Shown: positions 1 through 13,560 of the stretch, one piece after another
How positions within the stretch are numbered: position 1 is the stretch's first letter
Layout: every line of letters starts with the position of its first letter
DNA from: Anthonomus grandis grandis
Taxonomy: Eukaryota; Arthropoda; Insecta; Coleoptera; Curculionidae
DNA: 64,000 nt
Assembly: GCF_022605725.1 (NCBI RefSeq)
Contig: NC_065546.1
Span: 20,952,227-21,016,226, forward strand
Reading direction: 5' to 3'
The notes under the pieces: model-generated
Seen by the model: the letters and a program-made list of their open reading frames with translations, nothing else
What the model was told of the DNA's origin: nothing
Database searches by the model: none
Translations under genes and position numbers: made by a program

Positions 1-1250
1 CGTTGGGATCATTAGTAAGAGGTAAAAGGGGACGTGAGTTCAACACTGCTTCCACCTGAACTATGAAAGTGTAAAACTCCTCATAAGTTAGGGGATTGTC
101 ATTTGATATTACCCGCCGGAGGTGATGCTTAAACGATTTCACCACACTTTCTCATAACCCCCCAAAATTCGGATAAACAGCAGGGTTAAAATGAAACTGA
201 ATCATATTATTTCTAGCATATTCTTCAAACTCGGGGGATTGATTAAGGTTATAAATTTCCTGTAACTCACCATTAGCCCCAACGAAATTTGTGCCATTGT
301 CACAATACGGGTGCTGACATAAGCCACGCCGAGAAACGAAACGCCTGAGCATGGCCAGAAAACCGCGAGTAGTCAAATCTGACACCAACTCTAGGTGGAC
401 AGCCTTGGTGGCTAAACAAACAAATATACATACATAAGTAGGCTTTTATAAATTTTCGGTTTCGAAGTTTTGAATCTTTTATCATGAAATACCCAGCATA
501 ATTCATACCGGTATGCGTGAACGGTCTAGAAGGAGTTACTCGAGGTTTAGGTAGAACTCCCAGCAGGGTACTTAAAGGTTTAGGATTTTGTTTATAACAA
601 GTAATGCATTTATGAATTACAGTTTTCACAGCAGATTTTCCTTGATTGGGCCAAAATGTTTGTCTCACGAAAGACAATGTGGCCTGTGTACCAGCATGGA
701 AATTTTTCTCATGAGTATGAAGGATGATTAAACGAGTAAATAGGTGTCTTTTTGGCAAGAGTATAGGATGTTTGGACTCATAGTCGAGAGAAGAGGTTTC
801 GAGCCGTCCTCGAATACGCTCGCCTACTCTCAGTATTCCGTTTTTATCTTTAATTTACTTTGAGAACGCAAACGATTTTTATTCTTTAACTCTCGTAGGT
901 CAGAAAGAAGCAAATGTTTTTTCTTGAGTTATGATTACTAAAATGGTTAAGGCATGATTACGTTCAAATAACGTTAATTGTCCTATTTGACGTGTAGGTT
1001 TAGGTAACATTAGATTCTGATAAAATCTAATGCAATTAGCGACTACATTTATAAGTTTATTATAATTCGAAAATAGTTCAAAAATATAAACTTTAGGCAC
1101 AGTTGAAGCAAGTATGATTGACTTAGGATTCATTTCGAGGGTGTCATTGTCGAAAACCTTGCGTGAGTAGTTGGAAATATGAGTATCTGTGGGCCAATAT
1201 TCTGCGGGTTGAAAAATGATGGACCTTGCCACCACAAAGTACAAGATTTA
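1..1250 (-). pseudogene. BEL/Pao integrase (zinc finger and catalytic core), incomplete
   Basis: The 5' end of this part (900-1244, minus) is a weakly conserved link from RNase H. At 560-730 lies an HHCC integrase finger (HTHEKNFHAG, then KCITCYKQNP). The core includes CDNGTNFVGA near 300, which holds the second catalytic aspartate, and VEAVLNSRPL near 50 with the glutamate. In between, a GGLWE-type motif reads GGL-stop-E because a tryptophan codon has become TGA at about 153. The C-terminal domain lies outside the window. Confidence 0.88.
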
Positions 1251-1294
1251 AGCTCTTGAGGACTCATACCTTTTGATAGTATATCAGCAAGGTT

Positions 1295-2550
1295 TTAATT
1301 CGATGTGATGTGATGCCAATCATCTATATCAGTAGTTTTCTGGACTTCAGATACTCGGTTACAAATATATGTTTTTAGTTGCCTTGGTTGTAGGGAAAGC
1401 CAGCATAATACAATTGTGGAGTCAGTATAATAGTACACCTTTTTTGGCTTACAATTCAGAGATTTTAGGATTTTGTTCATTAGCCTGGAGAGAAGTAAAG
1501 CTCCGCATAGCTCAAGGCGCGCCAATGATACAGCCTTTAAAGGAGCTACGCGACTTTTGGCAGAAAGTAAGTTGACGGAAATATTTCCTAGGGATTTCAG
1601 GGTACGGACATAAACACATGCGCCAAAGGCATTTATCGAAGAATCACTGAAACCATGGAGTTCCAGGTAAGTATAATTTTTAATGGTTACTTGGCGTGGA
1701 ATTTTGAAATACTCAACGAGTGACAAGTGGTAAGTAAAATTTTTCCATATTCTAAAAATGTCTACAGGTACGGGATCATCCCAGCCAAGTTTAAGAAGCC
1801 AAAGCTTCTGCAAAAGAAGTTTTACTTGCATATTTGAGAAATCAGTGAAAGGATCGCACGCTTGGTTACAATATTGGTATTTAACGGAACAATATTTGTA
1901 TTTATTTTAATAATAATTTTATTTAACGGTGGAACGGGCTTCCACCTCACTTATTTCCCGACGCATACAACCTACAGCGATTCAAGATAAACGCCCACAA
2001 ATATCTTCGCGCAAGCACCACTCCAAGAGTGACATAGGACTTTCCTCTTGTGCTTGTGTTTACCATTAAAAAAAATTAGTTTAATGGTAGAATTATAGAT
2101 AAAGCTATTTTGTTCTGGATTCCAGGATATGCCTAGAGTTTTGTGATGATGGGTTGCATCTAAAGCAAGGGATTTATTTACATTATTTACAGGGTCATCC
2201 ATGTCAGATAAGATTATCTTAGAGTTTGAATAGAATTTCCTTAAATCTAGACTGCAAAAGGATAGGATAGGATTTAAAAATATTTACACGGTTGTTACGG
2301 ATATTTAAAAGGGATTCTTCAGTAGATGAGCCGGTTATTCCGTCATCGACGTAAAAGTTATTTTTAATGATGTTGCTTTCAATTGGATATGACTCAGAGA
2401 TATCGTATGAAATTTGCCTTAGGCAACGTGTGGCTAGAAAGGCACTGCTTGACATGCCGTAGGTTATAGTATTTAATTCATAATGGAGAAGTGGTTTTTG
2501 AGGTTCATTGAGCCATAAAATGCGTTGAAGGCATCGTTGTTTGGGATTAA
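1295..2550 (-). pseudogene. BEL/Pao RT palm and RNase H
   Basis: After the slip near 2550 the frame gives CLQRILWLNEP and then the RT catalytic box FYVDDGITGSS near 2345, which keeps both metal-binding aspartates. A further break lies near 2215. From 1831 to 1295 the frame resembles the connection/RNase H part of Pao elements: LHGFSDSSINAFGACVY near 1650, LARLELCGALLLSRL near 1535 and YTDSTIVLCWL near 1420. The first and last are the expected RNase H aspartate motifs. Several frameshifts separate the blocks, so this copy encodes no functional polymerase. Confidence 0.88.
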
Positions 2551-4200
2551 TTAAAAATTGCTGGTACTATCTTGGCGATGTCTCCAGTTAAAACGTAGTT
2601 GTGTTCTCGAAAACGTAGTAGGATGGTAAATAGATCATTTTGAACAGTGGGTCCAATTTTGAGGCAATCATTAATAGCGAAGCCGGAAGAAGAAGCAGAT
2701 GAGCCATCAAACACAACTCGGAGCCGTGTAGTGAGGCTATCGGAGTTTTCAACGCAGTGGTGAGATAAGTAATAGGCTGGATAAGAAAGGTGAGTATCAT
2801 TAATCGGGTTAATTTCGGACATATGTCCGAGAGAAACGTATTCAGATATAAAATCAGAGTAAGATTTTTTTATTTCAGGGTTTTTAGCAAGTTTTTGTTC
2901 TAGGCTGTTAAAACGCTTAAATGCGGTTTGTAAAAAGTCTCCAAGTATAGACACATTGGAGTTAAGAGGTAGATTTAAAATAAATCTTCCTGCAGGATCC
3001 CGGCGTGTGGAGGACTGAAAATGGTTTTCACACTCTGTTTCCTCCAGAGAATATTTATTATTGATTTGAAGTTGTTCGGTGGTTTCTTCAGAGTTCCAAA
3101 AAAGTTCTAGACATTTCTTAAGAGCATTATCGAAGGTGGTGCAGGTTAAAGCATTTGAAGTCTGAGGTTGGAGATTTAAGTTAAATAAGGATATAGGAAT
3201 AGGTCCACTTACAACGCATCCAAGTGTGGTGTCTTGTAAGATAGGTTTGTATTTGCCCAGTTTAATTTGGCTAGGTTTAAGTAGACTATAGAAAAATTCT
3301 GCACCTAAAAGTAGGTCAATAGAGGCAGAATTTAAAAATTCTTGATCAGCAAGAATAAGATCACTTGGGATATTTAGGTTGGAAGCATTGATTGATAATT
3401 GAGGGATTGGTTGGGTTATTTTAGGTATAACTAAGGCAGATACCTTGAAGCTAAAATTATTAGGAAGAGTTTTTATTTTAATTTGGGTTCGTTTAGAAAT
3501 AGTGGTTTGGTTTTGGCTTATTCCAGTGACGGACATGTTAATAGGATAATAAGATAACTTTAGTTTACTAAATAGGTTTTGGGTTAAAAAATTGGATTGA
3601 CTTCCATTATCTAGGATAGCCTTGTATTTTATAGGTTGATTGTTTTTATCGAAAACTTCTACGAGGGCTGTAGAAAGCAGATTAAATGAGTTTTGGCTTG
3701 CATTTGAACAATAGAGATTTTGAGAGTTATTTGTGGTAATAGATGGATTAGTTAAATCGATATGATCATCGTCAATTGGCTGGATAAATGCGGTATTTGT
3801 AGAAGTAGAAGGTCTTGAGTAGGCGGTGTTAGGTTGAGTATTAGACTGAGGTTGAGTATTGCATTGAGCAGTAGGTTGTGTGTCTTGAAAATGTGTGAGT
3901 TTAGTTTGCTTGTGTAGCAATGAATGGTGCTTACCTTTGCAGACTCGACAAGAATATGAAGACTTACAGTCACGTTGACGGTGTCCAGGACGTAGACAGT
4001 TGGTGCACAGGTTGACACGCTTAGCTTCCGAAAATCTATTGGCTACTGGTAAGTCATGAAATTTTCGGCAGGAGTATATAAAATGATTTTCTTTACATAA
4101 GACACAAGTAGGGTAATTATTTGAGGTAAGTAAAATTTTACGTTCGTATTTAGATTCATATTTTTCAGGTTTTTGGAGTTTTTTATTGCTTAATTTAAAA
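2547..4200 (-). pseudogene. BEL/Pao gag zinc knuckles, aspartic protease and RT fingers
   Basis: This continuous frame encodes three zinc-knuckle-like motifs (CVLCKENHFIYSC, CTNCLRPGHRQRDC, then CRVCKGKHHSLLH) between about 3920 and 4110. A low-complexity Q/T/N linker follows, then a retroviral-type aspartic protease with active-site motif LDNGSQSNF near 3600. A Pao-type RT begins near 2990 (motifs PAGRFILNLPL, LGHMSE, LRVVFDGS, YVLTGDIAK). In most BEL elements the protease motif is D-S/T-G. Here it reads DNG, so activity may be lost. The frame ends at 2547 through a one-base slip inside the RT palm just after the GDIAK motif. Confidence 0.88.
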
Positions 4201-4974
4201 TCAAAAGATTCGAGGAATCGTCAACGTTGGGATAAAAAGTTTATAAAATCACTAGTTTTAGGTTTGTCAATACTACGTGAAAATAATTGCCATTCCTTAC
4301 AACAATTTAAGTCTAGTTTCATGGTAAGTAAATAAATTATTAGGCTACACCACTGGTCAACAGGTTCTCCCAAGTTTTGTAAGGATTTGTAATTGCTTTG
4401 AAATCCTTTGAACCACTAAATTTTGGTAAGGGATAGGAGGTAGGCGTGGGCCATACTGGGTACCAGATAGAAAAAATGGTGAATGCGCAGGGGAACTAGA
4501 ATTCGCGTATTCGTCCGAATTTGGTGTTTGCGCGGCAATAATTTTCTCTAGAATTAATTTACCTTGAGAAATGTTGTCAAAATATAAATTTTCAAATTCC
4601 TCTCTTTCCTGGCCCTGCTCATTCGCTTCGTCAAACTGATTTTTAAGGCATAGTTGCTCAATATCAAGCTGAATAAATTCAAAATCGGTATTTAAAGATT
4701 CAATTCTGTTAAGTCGGGCGCTTAGGTCAATTTTTAGACGTGGGTCATTTAGGGTTAAGCACTTGATTTCCAAAAAACTGTGAAAACGGTTAATTTGGTT
4801 AGTTATGGTATCACGGCGAGCCACTAGATTATTATAAAGATCGACTTGACGTTCGAGTTCGGCTTGTTCAGAATCATTTTCACTAGAGTCAGCGTTTACC
4901 TGCTTAGTGTTTCGTTTAGGCATTTTGAAGGAGTCGTATAGGGTTAAAAGCATAAATAAAATCGAATAACACAC
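4200..4974 (-). pseudogene. BEL/Pao gag, N-terminal part
   Basis: The open frame starts at the ATG read from 4923 and runs to 4357. It encodes a charged, glutamate-rich, probably coiled-coil protein beginning MPKRNTKQV. After a frame slip near 4390 the next frame gives NLGEPVDQW followed by a LIIYLLTMKLD stretch, typical of the DUF1759-like part of BEL gag. One in-frame stop follows near 4222. Gag should form the particle that packages the element RNA. The slip and the stop disconnect it from pol here. Confidence 0.8.
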
Positions 4975-5868
4975 ACAAGGGCAGTTTCTTATTTTAAATA
5001 TACAGTGTTAAAATGACAAAATTGGTTAGTATTTGCATAAAAATGCATAAATATCACACCAAAATAGCAATAAAATAGAACATGCAGTAATTTACTGTGT
5101 GATTTTACTATTAGCCACTCATAAATTAATTTTTTTTAAATGCTGAACAATCGGTATAATAAAGAAAATTATATAGAATATTGGTTAAAAAAACGCTAAT
5201 AAAGGTTTGAAATATCATTAAATATCACCGGTATTGTTCAAGTGACAGCAGCATTAACATTTCATAGGATTTATTAGTATAAAGTTATTTGGAAAGGACT
5301 GACCTGACATTGCAGTAGGTGTGCAATACAAAATCCAGTTCATTCTATGGGCACTAATGCATGGGTAGCTTCAAGTACTCGAGAACACGTAGTTAAACGT
5401 ATAAAAACGCACCGGGTGGCGATGGCGTCGGCTTCGATTATACAAAGTGGCGGCTTGCAAACGGCTTGCTTGATAAATAGGGTATATCCGGCTTTAAAGA
5501 AAGACCATATGAAATTGCAAAATTCCCTTTGTTCCAAATAGGCTTGGCAGGATCTTTCTACTTGCGGGTGGAATAAAACACAAAAAGTTCAATTTTACAA
5601 CTTTAAAGTGATGGTTAAGATTATGTTATAGTGGACTGTAACAGAGAGCATCGAAAGGTTGAAACCCCCCCAAATCGCGACGGCTCCGTTAAGCTAAACG
5701 CGTGAAAAACGCAACATTATTTTTTCTTTCACTCTTGCACATAGAGCGCGTGGAGATTGTTGACGTGACGACGATCGTTTCTCCCTTCGAGTACCGAGCC
5801 GTAGTAAGCTACGAAATGTCAATGTCTATCTACGATAGTTGACGATCAAACAGAACAGTGGCGTAACA
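4975..5868 (-). repeat. Candidate 5' LTR and leader of the BEL/Pao element
   Basis: The minus strand begins TGTTACGCCACTG at 5868, which looks like a BEL-type LTR start. It is followed by a region richer in G and C than its surroundings (5340-5868). The gag ATG follows at 4923. The partner LTR is outside the window and I could not find a convincing CA end or primer-binding site, so the inner boundary is unknown. The short open frame at 5340-5537 is probably LTR/leader sequence and not a gene. Confidence 0.4.
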
Positions 5869-8800
5869 CAATTAATTATATAAATAAAAACTGTTCAAAA
5901 GGTAAGAACACAAAGTCACGGTCTCATCAAATCCATATAATTTGTTCAAAGCTACACGTGTTTCGCTCCTATCGCTATTTTCGCGCCTATGAATCTAGAG
6001 GTTGCTGGATCGTTCTCCACTTACATTTTTACTTTTTTATTTTTTATTTTTTAAGCATACATTTTTATCTATGGTGGGAATTGCTAACTTAACCTAGCTT
6101 TTCTTTGTTGTCAGTTGTAATGTGATCTGTGTAGGTCTAGGTAATGAGTTTTATCATAATTTATAAGCGTTCTTTTTGTGAAAAATATCTTAATGTATTA
6201 TTTTACTACTAGTAAAAAAATTGTCTTGGTTTGAATTTTTGATTTTGATTGCTGCAGAATTACGTTGGATAGGATAGTGTAGTTGTAGTTTTCAAATCTA
6301 ATATACTTAATATTTTAGATTTGAATAGCTTACAAGATTGGACTGACAAACTCATAGTGAGCTAAGGTGCGTTACGTTATATGAAGCAAAACTGTATTTA
6401 TATTACATATTTTAGAAATAGAAAAAAATATATATAATAAGTAAACTAGATCCGTACAATATAAAATTCTACTAAAAAAATACCTAAAATATTTTGATAG
6501 TTAGTAACTAAAATAAGTTCACAACTCTATTCTAAAAATAAAACATCTTAAAGTGATATATTAAAATCACTGGATCTGAAGGAATTTGGCTGATTCGACA
6601 ATTCTTATAGAATATGTACCAATACATTTCCGAAAATGTGCAAAATGTTTCATGTTTTTTAAAAGCGGTTTTAGGAATAAGAATGTCAATAATTTCTTTT
6701 TTATTTTAAAGATGTTATTTTTTCATTTAAAATATCATATAATTATCTATTTCTACATTTTATTTATAATCCAAAATCTAATATCAATAAGTTAAATTAA
6801 CATTGATGATATATAGCTGAAAATATTTCTTTCGAAAATACGTGTACTTGACAACAGAGAATCAATGAATTTGTTTGTAAATAAAACACTCCCCCTTGCC
6901 TCTGTGCACATGTTGAACTCAAATCAAGTTGTTGTTTACTAATTCTAGCCTTTCAATGTTCTAAAGGGTATATCGTGCCTTTAGAACTTTTTGTAGTAAG
7001 ATATCTTATATGATATATATAAAGGGTCATTCCTTACATTTTTCCAGTCCATTTAATTTTTTTGGGCCAACCTGTATAAAAAATGGTCAACGCAAAAGTT
7101 GATCAATAGAAGTTATTTAATATAGTTATAGTCTTTGCAAAACCTAGTGCTAAGTATACAGGGTAATGTAAAAAGAGTAAAAAATAACAAAACAGACATT
7201 TGCCACATGGGACACCAGGTATTTTATTTTCTTACATGATACCTTACCCCCATCTTACATGATCTTTTTACGAAGTATTTTTATGCTTAATTTAAAAATA
7301 TAAACATTCTTGATATTTCATTCATCCATTCTTGAAATATTTTCGTTTGAATGTTTATAATTTGGTTGCAAGACTGGCAGCCATTAACTGGTTAAGGTAT
7401 AATTCTTCAAAACTGTATATAGCTTTTTAAAACCAACCAAATCAAATCTTTTACATTCACCATTTTTTCAAGGGTGCTTCAAAAAAGTTAAGCGGAGTGA
7501 TAAATTATAAGGAATTACCCGGTACAGATTTCCTAAACATTTAGCTATGCGTGTTTCTCTTAAGCAATTTTTTCGACGATTAGAAGTTACTTTGTTGCAA
7601 TTTTCCACTTTCTTTTAAAATTAAATTTCAATTCACAAAAAAAAAAACTAGACCAATTATGACTCTACACCAAAACGCTTACAAAAAATGACAATTAAAA
7701 GAAATATTTCTATTTCAATATTCTTTTTGGATTTTCCATTCGTTAGAAATGATAACAAATCTACCTACGTATTTACAAAGATTTCAAAGTAAAAATGTGC
7801 AATCATTAAAGATGTTTTTTATTGAAAAATTTATTCCTAGGTTTTAAGTCATGTGTTATTTAAAGTTTATATGCGTATTACTGTAAATCGGTCCTTAAAA
7901 TCTCTTGTGTAGTGATATAAATCATAACTAAAATATTTTTTTAAACTACTCTCACGAGATGTGTATATATTTCAAACGACCTCTAGGAGCTACGGATCTA
8001 GTTTGTCAGAAACTTGTAGAATTAGATCGAAACTGTCCTTTGAAAAAGTTAATTTTTGTGCTCCAGAAAATAGAATAAAAAATACATTTTAGTAGTTCAG
8101 TCGCATATTGCTCCATGACAATTTTTTATGCTTTGTGGTAACAATATTTAACAAGAATTAAGATTTTATTAATATTTTACTATTTAAATTATTACGCAAC
8201 TTTGAAAGCCTATTGCTTGCCCCTAGTTATATTCCCTAAGATTATAGTTATTTTAGAGAGGTGTATTTAATTCGAAAAAAGCTATAAATTATTTATTTTA
8301 ATTAAATCGTTTCTTATTAATTAAATACATTTATTTCCAAATTCTCCTTGCAATACTAATAGTAAGCAAATCCTAAATTGAGCAGTTTTACTTTAAAAAA
8401 TATGACTTAATTAAAAAAAAATTAAATAGTTGACATTTTCTCACATTTATTTTTATGTTAACAAATTACTAATTATTAAAAAAAAAACCTGAACTAAACC
8501 TTTCTTTTGCCATTAAAAATTGATATTATATTATTATATTTCACCCGGAACCAAATGTAATATTAATTTTTTATTAAGCCGATTAGCCGATGCAAATTTT
8601 CAATACGTGATACCATCAGCGGGTTGAGCAGAAATGCTTTAATTTTAGCGAAACCGTATTACATTTACTTCATAAATTATTTACCGGATGTCACAATTTT
8701 AATTTTTGAAGATTAAAATGCATGCAGATATTTGGTCCTAGTGACTGTTTTGTTTTGTGATTTCCATAGGAATAGGATTGCCTAAATACTCAAAACGGTT

Positions 8801-9539
8801 TTATTTTAAATTGTTTCGTTTTTGATGATAAATAATCCAAGGCTTATATAGATTATTTACTACAATATTACACTACCTAAATGATAAAATATGAATTTAA
8901 ATTTATTTATCACCATATATTTATAACGTTATTTTTATATATATTTATTATAATTATGTTTGCAATAAATAAAGTATCGCATCAAAATTAAAAAGCACGG
9001 TTAAATTATTTACACTCTTCTGAGTTTTTCTTTGATAATAAAGTTTTTCTTTCATATATATATATATATATATATATATCCAATGAATTTTTTAGACGAA
9101 ATCATCGTATTGCTAATTTATTTATATTTTTACTGTATTTGTTCATTTCCGAAATATTAAAAATCAATAGTACTGCTAAAGTTGTATCGCATGATCGGCT
9201 AGTGTTAAACTTCAAATCATGTTATGAGATCTGTTTTCTAGGTCGTCTATGTTGACTTAGGATAAACAGGGTATCTCGGTTAATTTTCAAGAAGACATAA
9301 AGTACTGTCCCCGTATTCCATGAGCAATCTTAGCCTCGGATTTTCTAGAAATACCCTGGCAAGGAGTCAGGTCACAGCCCTATTGTAACATAAGTCGAAT
9401 AACAAAAAAAAATAATTATAATTCAAAAATTTACCTACCAACTACTTATACAATATAAGAGTAAAGAACTCATTCAAATTAAAATGAATCTGCTTAATAG
9501 CCCTTTAAACTAGTTAAAATTATTATAGTTTTTGATAAC
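5869..9539. other. AT-rich intergenic DNA, no gene seen
   Basis: I see no coding or RNA gene here. A 24-base (TA)n microsatellite lies at 9056-9079. A motif ending in tacagggta near 7158 resembles the ends of mariner-type elements found elsewhere in the window, but no inverted partner is visible nearby. Confidence 0.5.
9056..9079. repeat. (TA)n microsatellite
   Basis: About twelve uninterrupted AT dinucleotides. Confidence 0.9.
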
Positions 9540-10740
9540 TGTAAGCAAACTGTTAAATTCTATCAAGCCTCAATTAAGAATGGACTCAAGCAATTGGTTC
9601 GTATTACATCTGTTGACCAGAATGAAGTCCGAACGATTTCTTGTATAATGATTGTGTTTATCTGAAAAAAACTCTTAGCTCTTTATATATGTATCCCGGA
9701 AGCATTTAATGTTTTGATTTAAAATTAAACAGGTAGACATAATTTTGTTGGTTCCAGACATCGTACCTAGAACTCCCAAACGGATAAAACAGGTGTATAA
9801 CGATTATAACTTAAGATCAGTGTCATTACCCTATTCTGCGTTGTTTTAAGTCGATCAATCCTGTATCGCGCTATGTTATATAGTAAAGTGGAGCATTACT
9901 ATAGATGGGGAAGAACAATGGCATTGTAGACGAAATTTGGTGCACAGCGACAAACTTTTAGCTATAAATTTTAGTCGCATGCGCATAAAAGTTTATATTG
10001 ATATCTAAAATTGTGCCCAAGTATTCATTTTCATTTTCTAACGAAATGTTTTCCCGTATAGAGTTATCCGCATATTATTAAGATTTACAGAATCTACCTC
10101 AGACTTTTTGCCAAAATTACAAAATTTTTATTTTTTAATTTATTGTCGCAGAACCAAGAGAATAAAGTAGTCAGTTCAATGTTGATGTCTTGTTGCATCT
10201 GAAGAACATCGTTGCCCAATACATACAACATTGTGCCATCTGCAAATAGCACGACTTTACACTTTTCAGTTAAATGTATAACAAAACCATAAAAGGGCCT
10301 AAAACTGTTTCTCGTGGCACACCATAATTGATAGAGCTATAGATTTTGGTTTGTTTTTATACATTTTAAGGCATAAAAATAGCTTTTAGACACACTTTTT
10401 TATGCGTAATACTTTGGTTCTATTAGATAAGTAAGCCTGCAACCACTTCAAAATATTATTCCAAACTCTCAAATGCTCTAATATTTTAATCAAAATTTCC
10501 CTACTCACTACTTTAAGTGTTCTCTCAAAATCTAAAAATAAAGCTAAAAGAACAAGCAGAACCTGGGGCTTTGAGAAAACTAATAACTGTACCAACAAGA
10601 ACAGACTCACATGAGTGAATCTGACAGAAGCCGGACTGGACAGGGACAATGGACTTATTGTTGTTACAATAGTCAAGAAGTTGTTTCTTGATACCAAATT
10701 TCAAAAACTTCTCGTAGACTGACACAATATTAATAGGTCG
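9540..10740 (-). pseudogene. Decayed non-LTR retrotransposon (LINE) reverse transcriptase
   Basis: Read on the minus strand in shifting frames, the RT landmarks appear in order: VYEKFLKFG (motif 1-2), VPVQSGFCQIHS (fingers, usually SQFGFR..HS), LFLDFERTLKVV (motif A, normally DF.KAFD.VD), and a VLGP-type motif B near 10300. Motif C near 10245 reads FADG where FADD is expected. A YLGTILD-like thumb motif follows near 10025. The last recognisable protein lies near 9700. Many stops and frameshifts are present and the endonuclease end is missing. A Jockey/CR1-like clade is plausible but not resolved. Confidence 0.72.
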
Positions 10741-13189
10741 AAATTAATTACCATTTATTGATAAGACCACAATAACAATAATTAACCCCAATAATATTCA
10801 TTAGTACTCAATGAAATTAGTAATAAAAAACCGTCACTAACACCATAAGTCACAATACACAGAATCTGCTTTCAAATTACGGGCTGACTATTACATACGT
10901 GATTTTTAGTTCGTTTATGTTACCGGTTTCGACTTTAAAAACGGATTGCATTAATGTGAACATCTACTAGAAACATCTACATGTGGAATAACCCTAACAA
11001 AACTCACTAAGACAAAAAAGAGAACTATGGCAAGACAACGGCAGAGAAAGAAGGCCGCGAAGGAGAGGAGTGCAAAAGAAATACTAATATAATAAATAAT
11101 AGATGTTATCATTTAAATATCAATTAATCAATTTATCAAGTCAACAATACAAACAATCAAAAATCAGAGAGGATGCAGTAACAAAATTTAAACGCATCAA
11201 TTAAAAATGTCAAAATCTGAGTATATTAAAAATTATATAAATCCTGATTCGTTTAAAGATCATTTATAATATAACTTTTTAATTTATCATAGCTTAAGTT
11301 TTTACAATATTTAATAAATAAGTCAACATTTGTACATCTACTACTTAGAAATATCGATGCATGAAATTTGCTCGATGTTTTGATACTAAAGAGTTCATTT
11401 GAATATTTTTCTCATATTATGCTGGTGACTAGAACTAGAAAATTAAGTCCTCAGATAACGAGGTTGTCCTGATTTTGAAAAAAAAAATCATACATGTGAT
11501 ATTTAAGATTCTGATCTGATCTGACATGTGATATTTTTCACATATAATTCCTTATTTAAATAAGGAGTTATATGTGACCTGAAATATATATTATAAAAAG
11601 ACTCTTAGAAAATTCAAAAACTATTTTATAGTTTTTGAATATTTTTAGAAATACCAAAATTTAAACTGTCAGAATAAACTATATTACCATAAATAAGTAG
11701 AGTAAGGATGATATGTTGTAAAACTACTTGTAAAATACTATTGCCTAATTATTTTAGGTACTATGTGATTTAATTTGTATAAAATTTTAGTCGCATGTAT
11801 GCTATATTTATTTTATTTATTATATGATTTTTAATAAAAGTTAAGAATCAAATATTATACCTAGAATTTTAATTTCATTGACAGAAGGAATTGTTGTCAC
11901 TTATTTTAATAGTGCAATTATTTTTATTATTTGGATTTAAACAATTCTTTCCAAAGAACATTTTACTAGGCCTTTGGTCGGATTTATTTTCAAATTGTGG
12001 TGCGTGACGCAATGCTTTCAATATCAGCATGAAACTTACTTATATTCACATATAATTGTAAATATGTAAATATAATTACAATTATATTTACATACTTACA
12101 TATATTTGCATTAATATTTTGTATATTTGACAATGAAAATTGGATATATATTTGTGAGTCATCATCATATGGCTGTTTCAAAGTTTTGAACTAATCTATT
12201 CATATCAGAAACATAAATTAAACATAATTGATTATAGAACACCAATTTTTCAAGTCAGGAAATCAGATTTCTGCCCGATTATACCATTACCACTTATTTA
12301 TACAGACTGAGATCTATTATTTAAGTATGCTTCACAAAATATAAGAGTTTAAGCCATTAGCGAGAAACCATTATCATTTTATTTAGCCAAAAGGATAGTA
12401 TATTTAGGGGTAATAGATGTCTTGCTGTGATCTAGCACTGTGGCATTAACTTTACAGTGTTACTATTTTGCCAAGAGTTTGCAGACGGTGGCTCAGAATT
12501 ATTGGAGGCTTGGGATTGTTCGAAGGTTCACTTATGACTGGCTTTTAAAGAATATAAACTTGATTATAACTAATAAATAAGAGGGCGCCACTTAGTTTTT
12601 TTTTATGAATGAAAGAAAGCTAAGAAAAAAAATTTGGTATATAGGTTTCAATTAACAGTTAAATGACCCTGGATAAAGTAGATTTAAAGAGGCAAAAGAA
12701 AAAATATCTTAACAATACAACCAAATTATATTTACATCAAAGATAAGTATACACCTCATGTTCTAATCTGTTAAATGTTAATAATTTATTATGAATTAAA
12801 ATATGAATAATGTTGATATGATTAAAATAAGTTTGACAAAAGTAACATTTACATTATGATTTATTATGATTTCACTACTAGGTAGATTTCAGCACTTGAA
12901 AAATACATTGCAATTATTAAAGTTTTTAGTATATATTTGTATTACGCATTTGGGAAAGTTCATGAACCTTTTTACCTAAGGCATATTAGCCTTAACCGAG
13001 TTATATCTACTTAACTACCAAAAAAGGTACTGAAAAATACTGAACAAAAAATAACTAAAATTTTAGATAAGAAATTGACGTATTAAATTATGATATTGAT
13101 TAAATATTTGTAGCAATAAATTGAAATTAAAGGTATATTAATAAAAATTTAAATATGAAAGACAAATCTATGGTTAATAATATTTAAAT
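10741..13189. other. AT-rich intergenic DNA, no gene seen
   Basis: No gene or clear mobile element is recognisable. A short stretch near 11030-11085 is richer in purines and GC. Small palindromes occur at 11530-11575 (around a tccttatttaaataagga core) and near 12050-12110, both of the kind expected in AT-rich DNA. Confidence 0.4.
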
Positions 13190-13560
13190 AAATGGAATAA
13201 ACTGGCCTGTATATTCCTCCAAGAAATGAACGGTTAGCCTTCAAAATCAAGGCTGTAAATGTGTGCCATTTGTAGCTAGCTTAGCTATCCGGACTGGGAA
13301 TCTCTAATACTAGCTCTAACTCTGGCTCCAGCTCCACAGCTTACAGCAATTTCTCGGGAAAATCAAAATCCTGCAGCCATCAACAATTGAAGAAGAGTAA
13401 AGAGGAAAACGGAAAAGTAAAACCCTAAAACAACGGTTGCCATTGTATTCACTGTCGATAAAAATGAATGGCGTTCAAAATATGACACACTCACCTTCTA
13501 TCCATTAAAATCTTGGGCATCCTGCACCAGAATTATGAAATAAACAGTTCCCTAAAGGAA
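13190..13560. other. Less AT-rich non-coding block upstream of scratch
   Basis: This block stands out from its AT-rich surroundings by base composition and contains pyrimidine-rich AGCTC/CTCCAGCTCC runs. No open frame continues through it. It lies about 2.4 kb upstream of the scratch promoter and could be regulatory or an old repeat. The sequence alone does not decide. Confidence 0.25.

Larger units (their letters stand above)
1..5868 (-). mobile_element. BEL/Pao LTR retrotransposon, decayed, truncated by window edge
   Basis: On the minus strand the domains run in the order gag coiled region, three CCHC-like zinc knuckles, aspartic protease, reverse transcriptase, RNase H, integrase zinc finger and integrase core. 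This protease-RT-RNaseH-integrase order, together with the DUF1758/Pao-type protease, is characteristic of the BEL/Pao superfamily. The frame is broken by at least one frameshift in gag, one in RT, gaps around RNase H and a stop in the integrase, so this copy cannot be autonomous. The 3' end and 3' LTR lie beyond base 1. The domains are listed separately below. Confidence 0.92.

Noticed and set aside
5340..5541. Overlapping ORFs on both strands
   Set aside because: They lie in the probable LTR/leader of the BEL/Pao element and match no protein I know.
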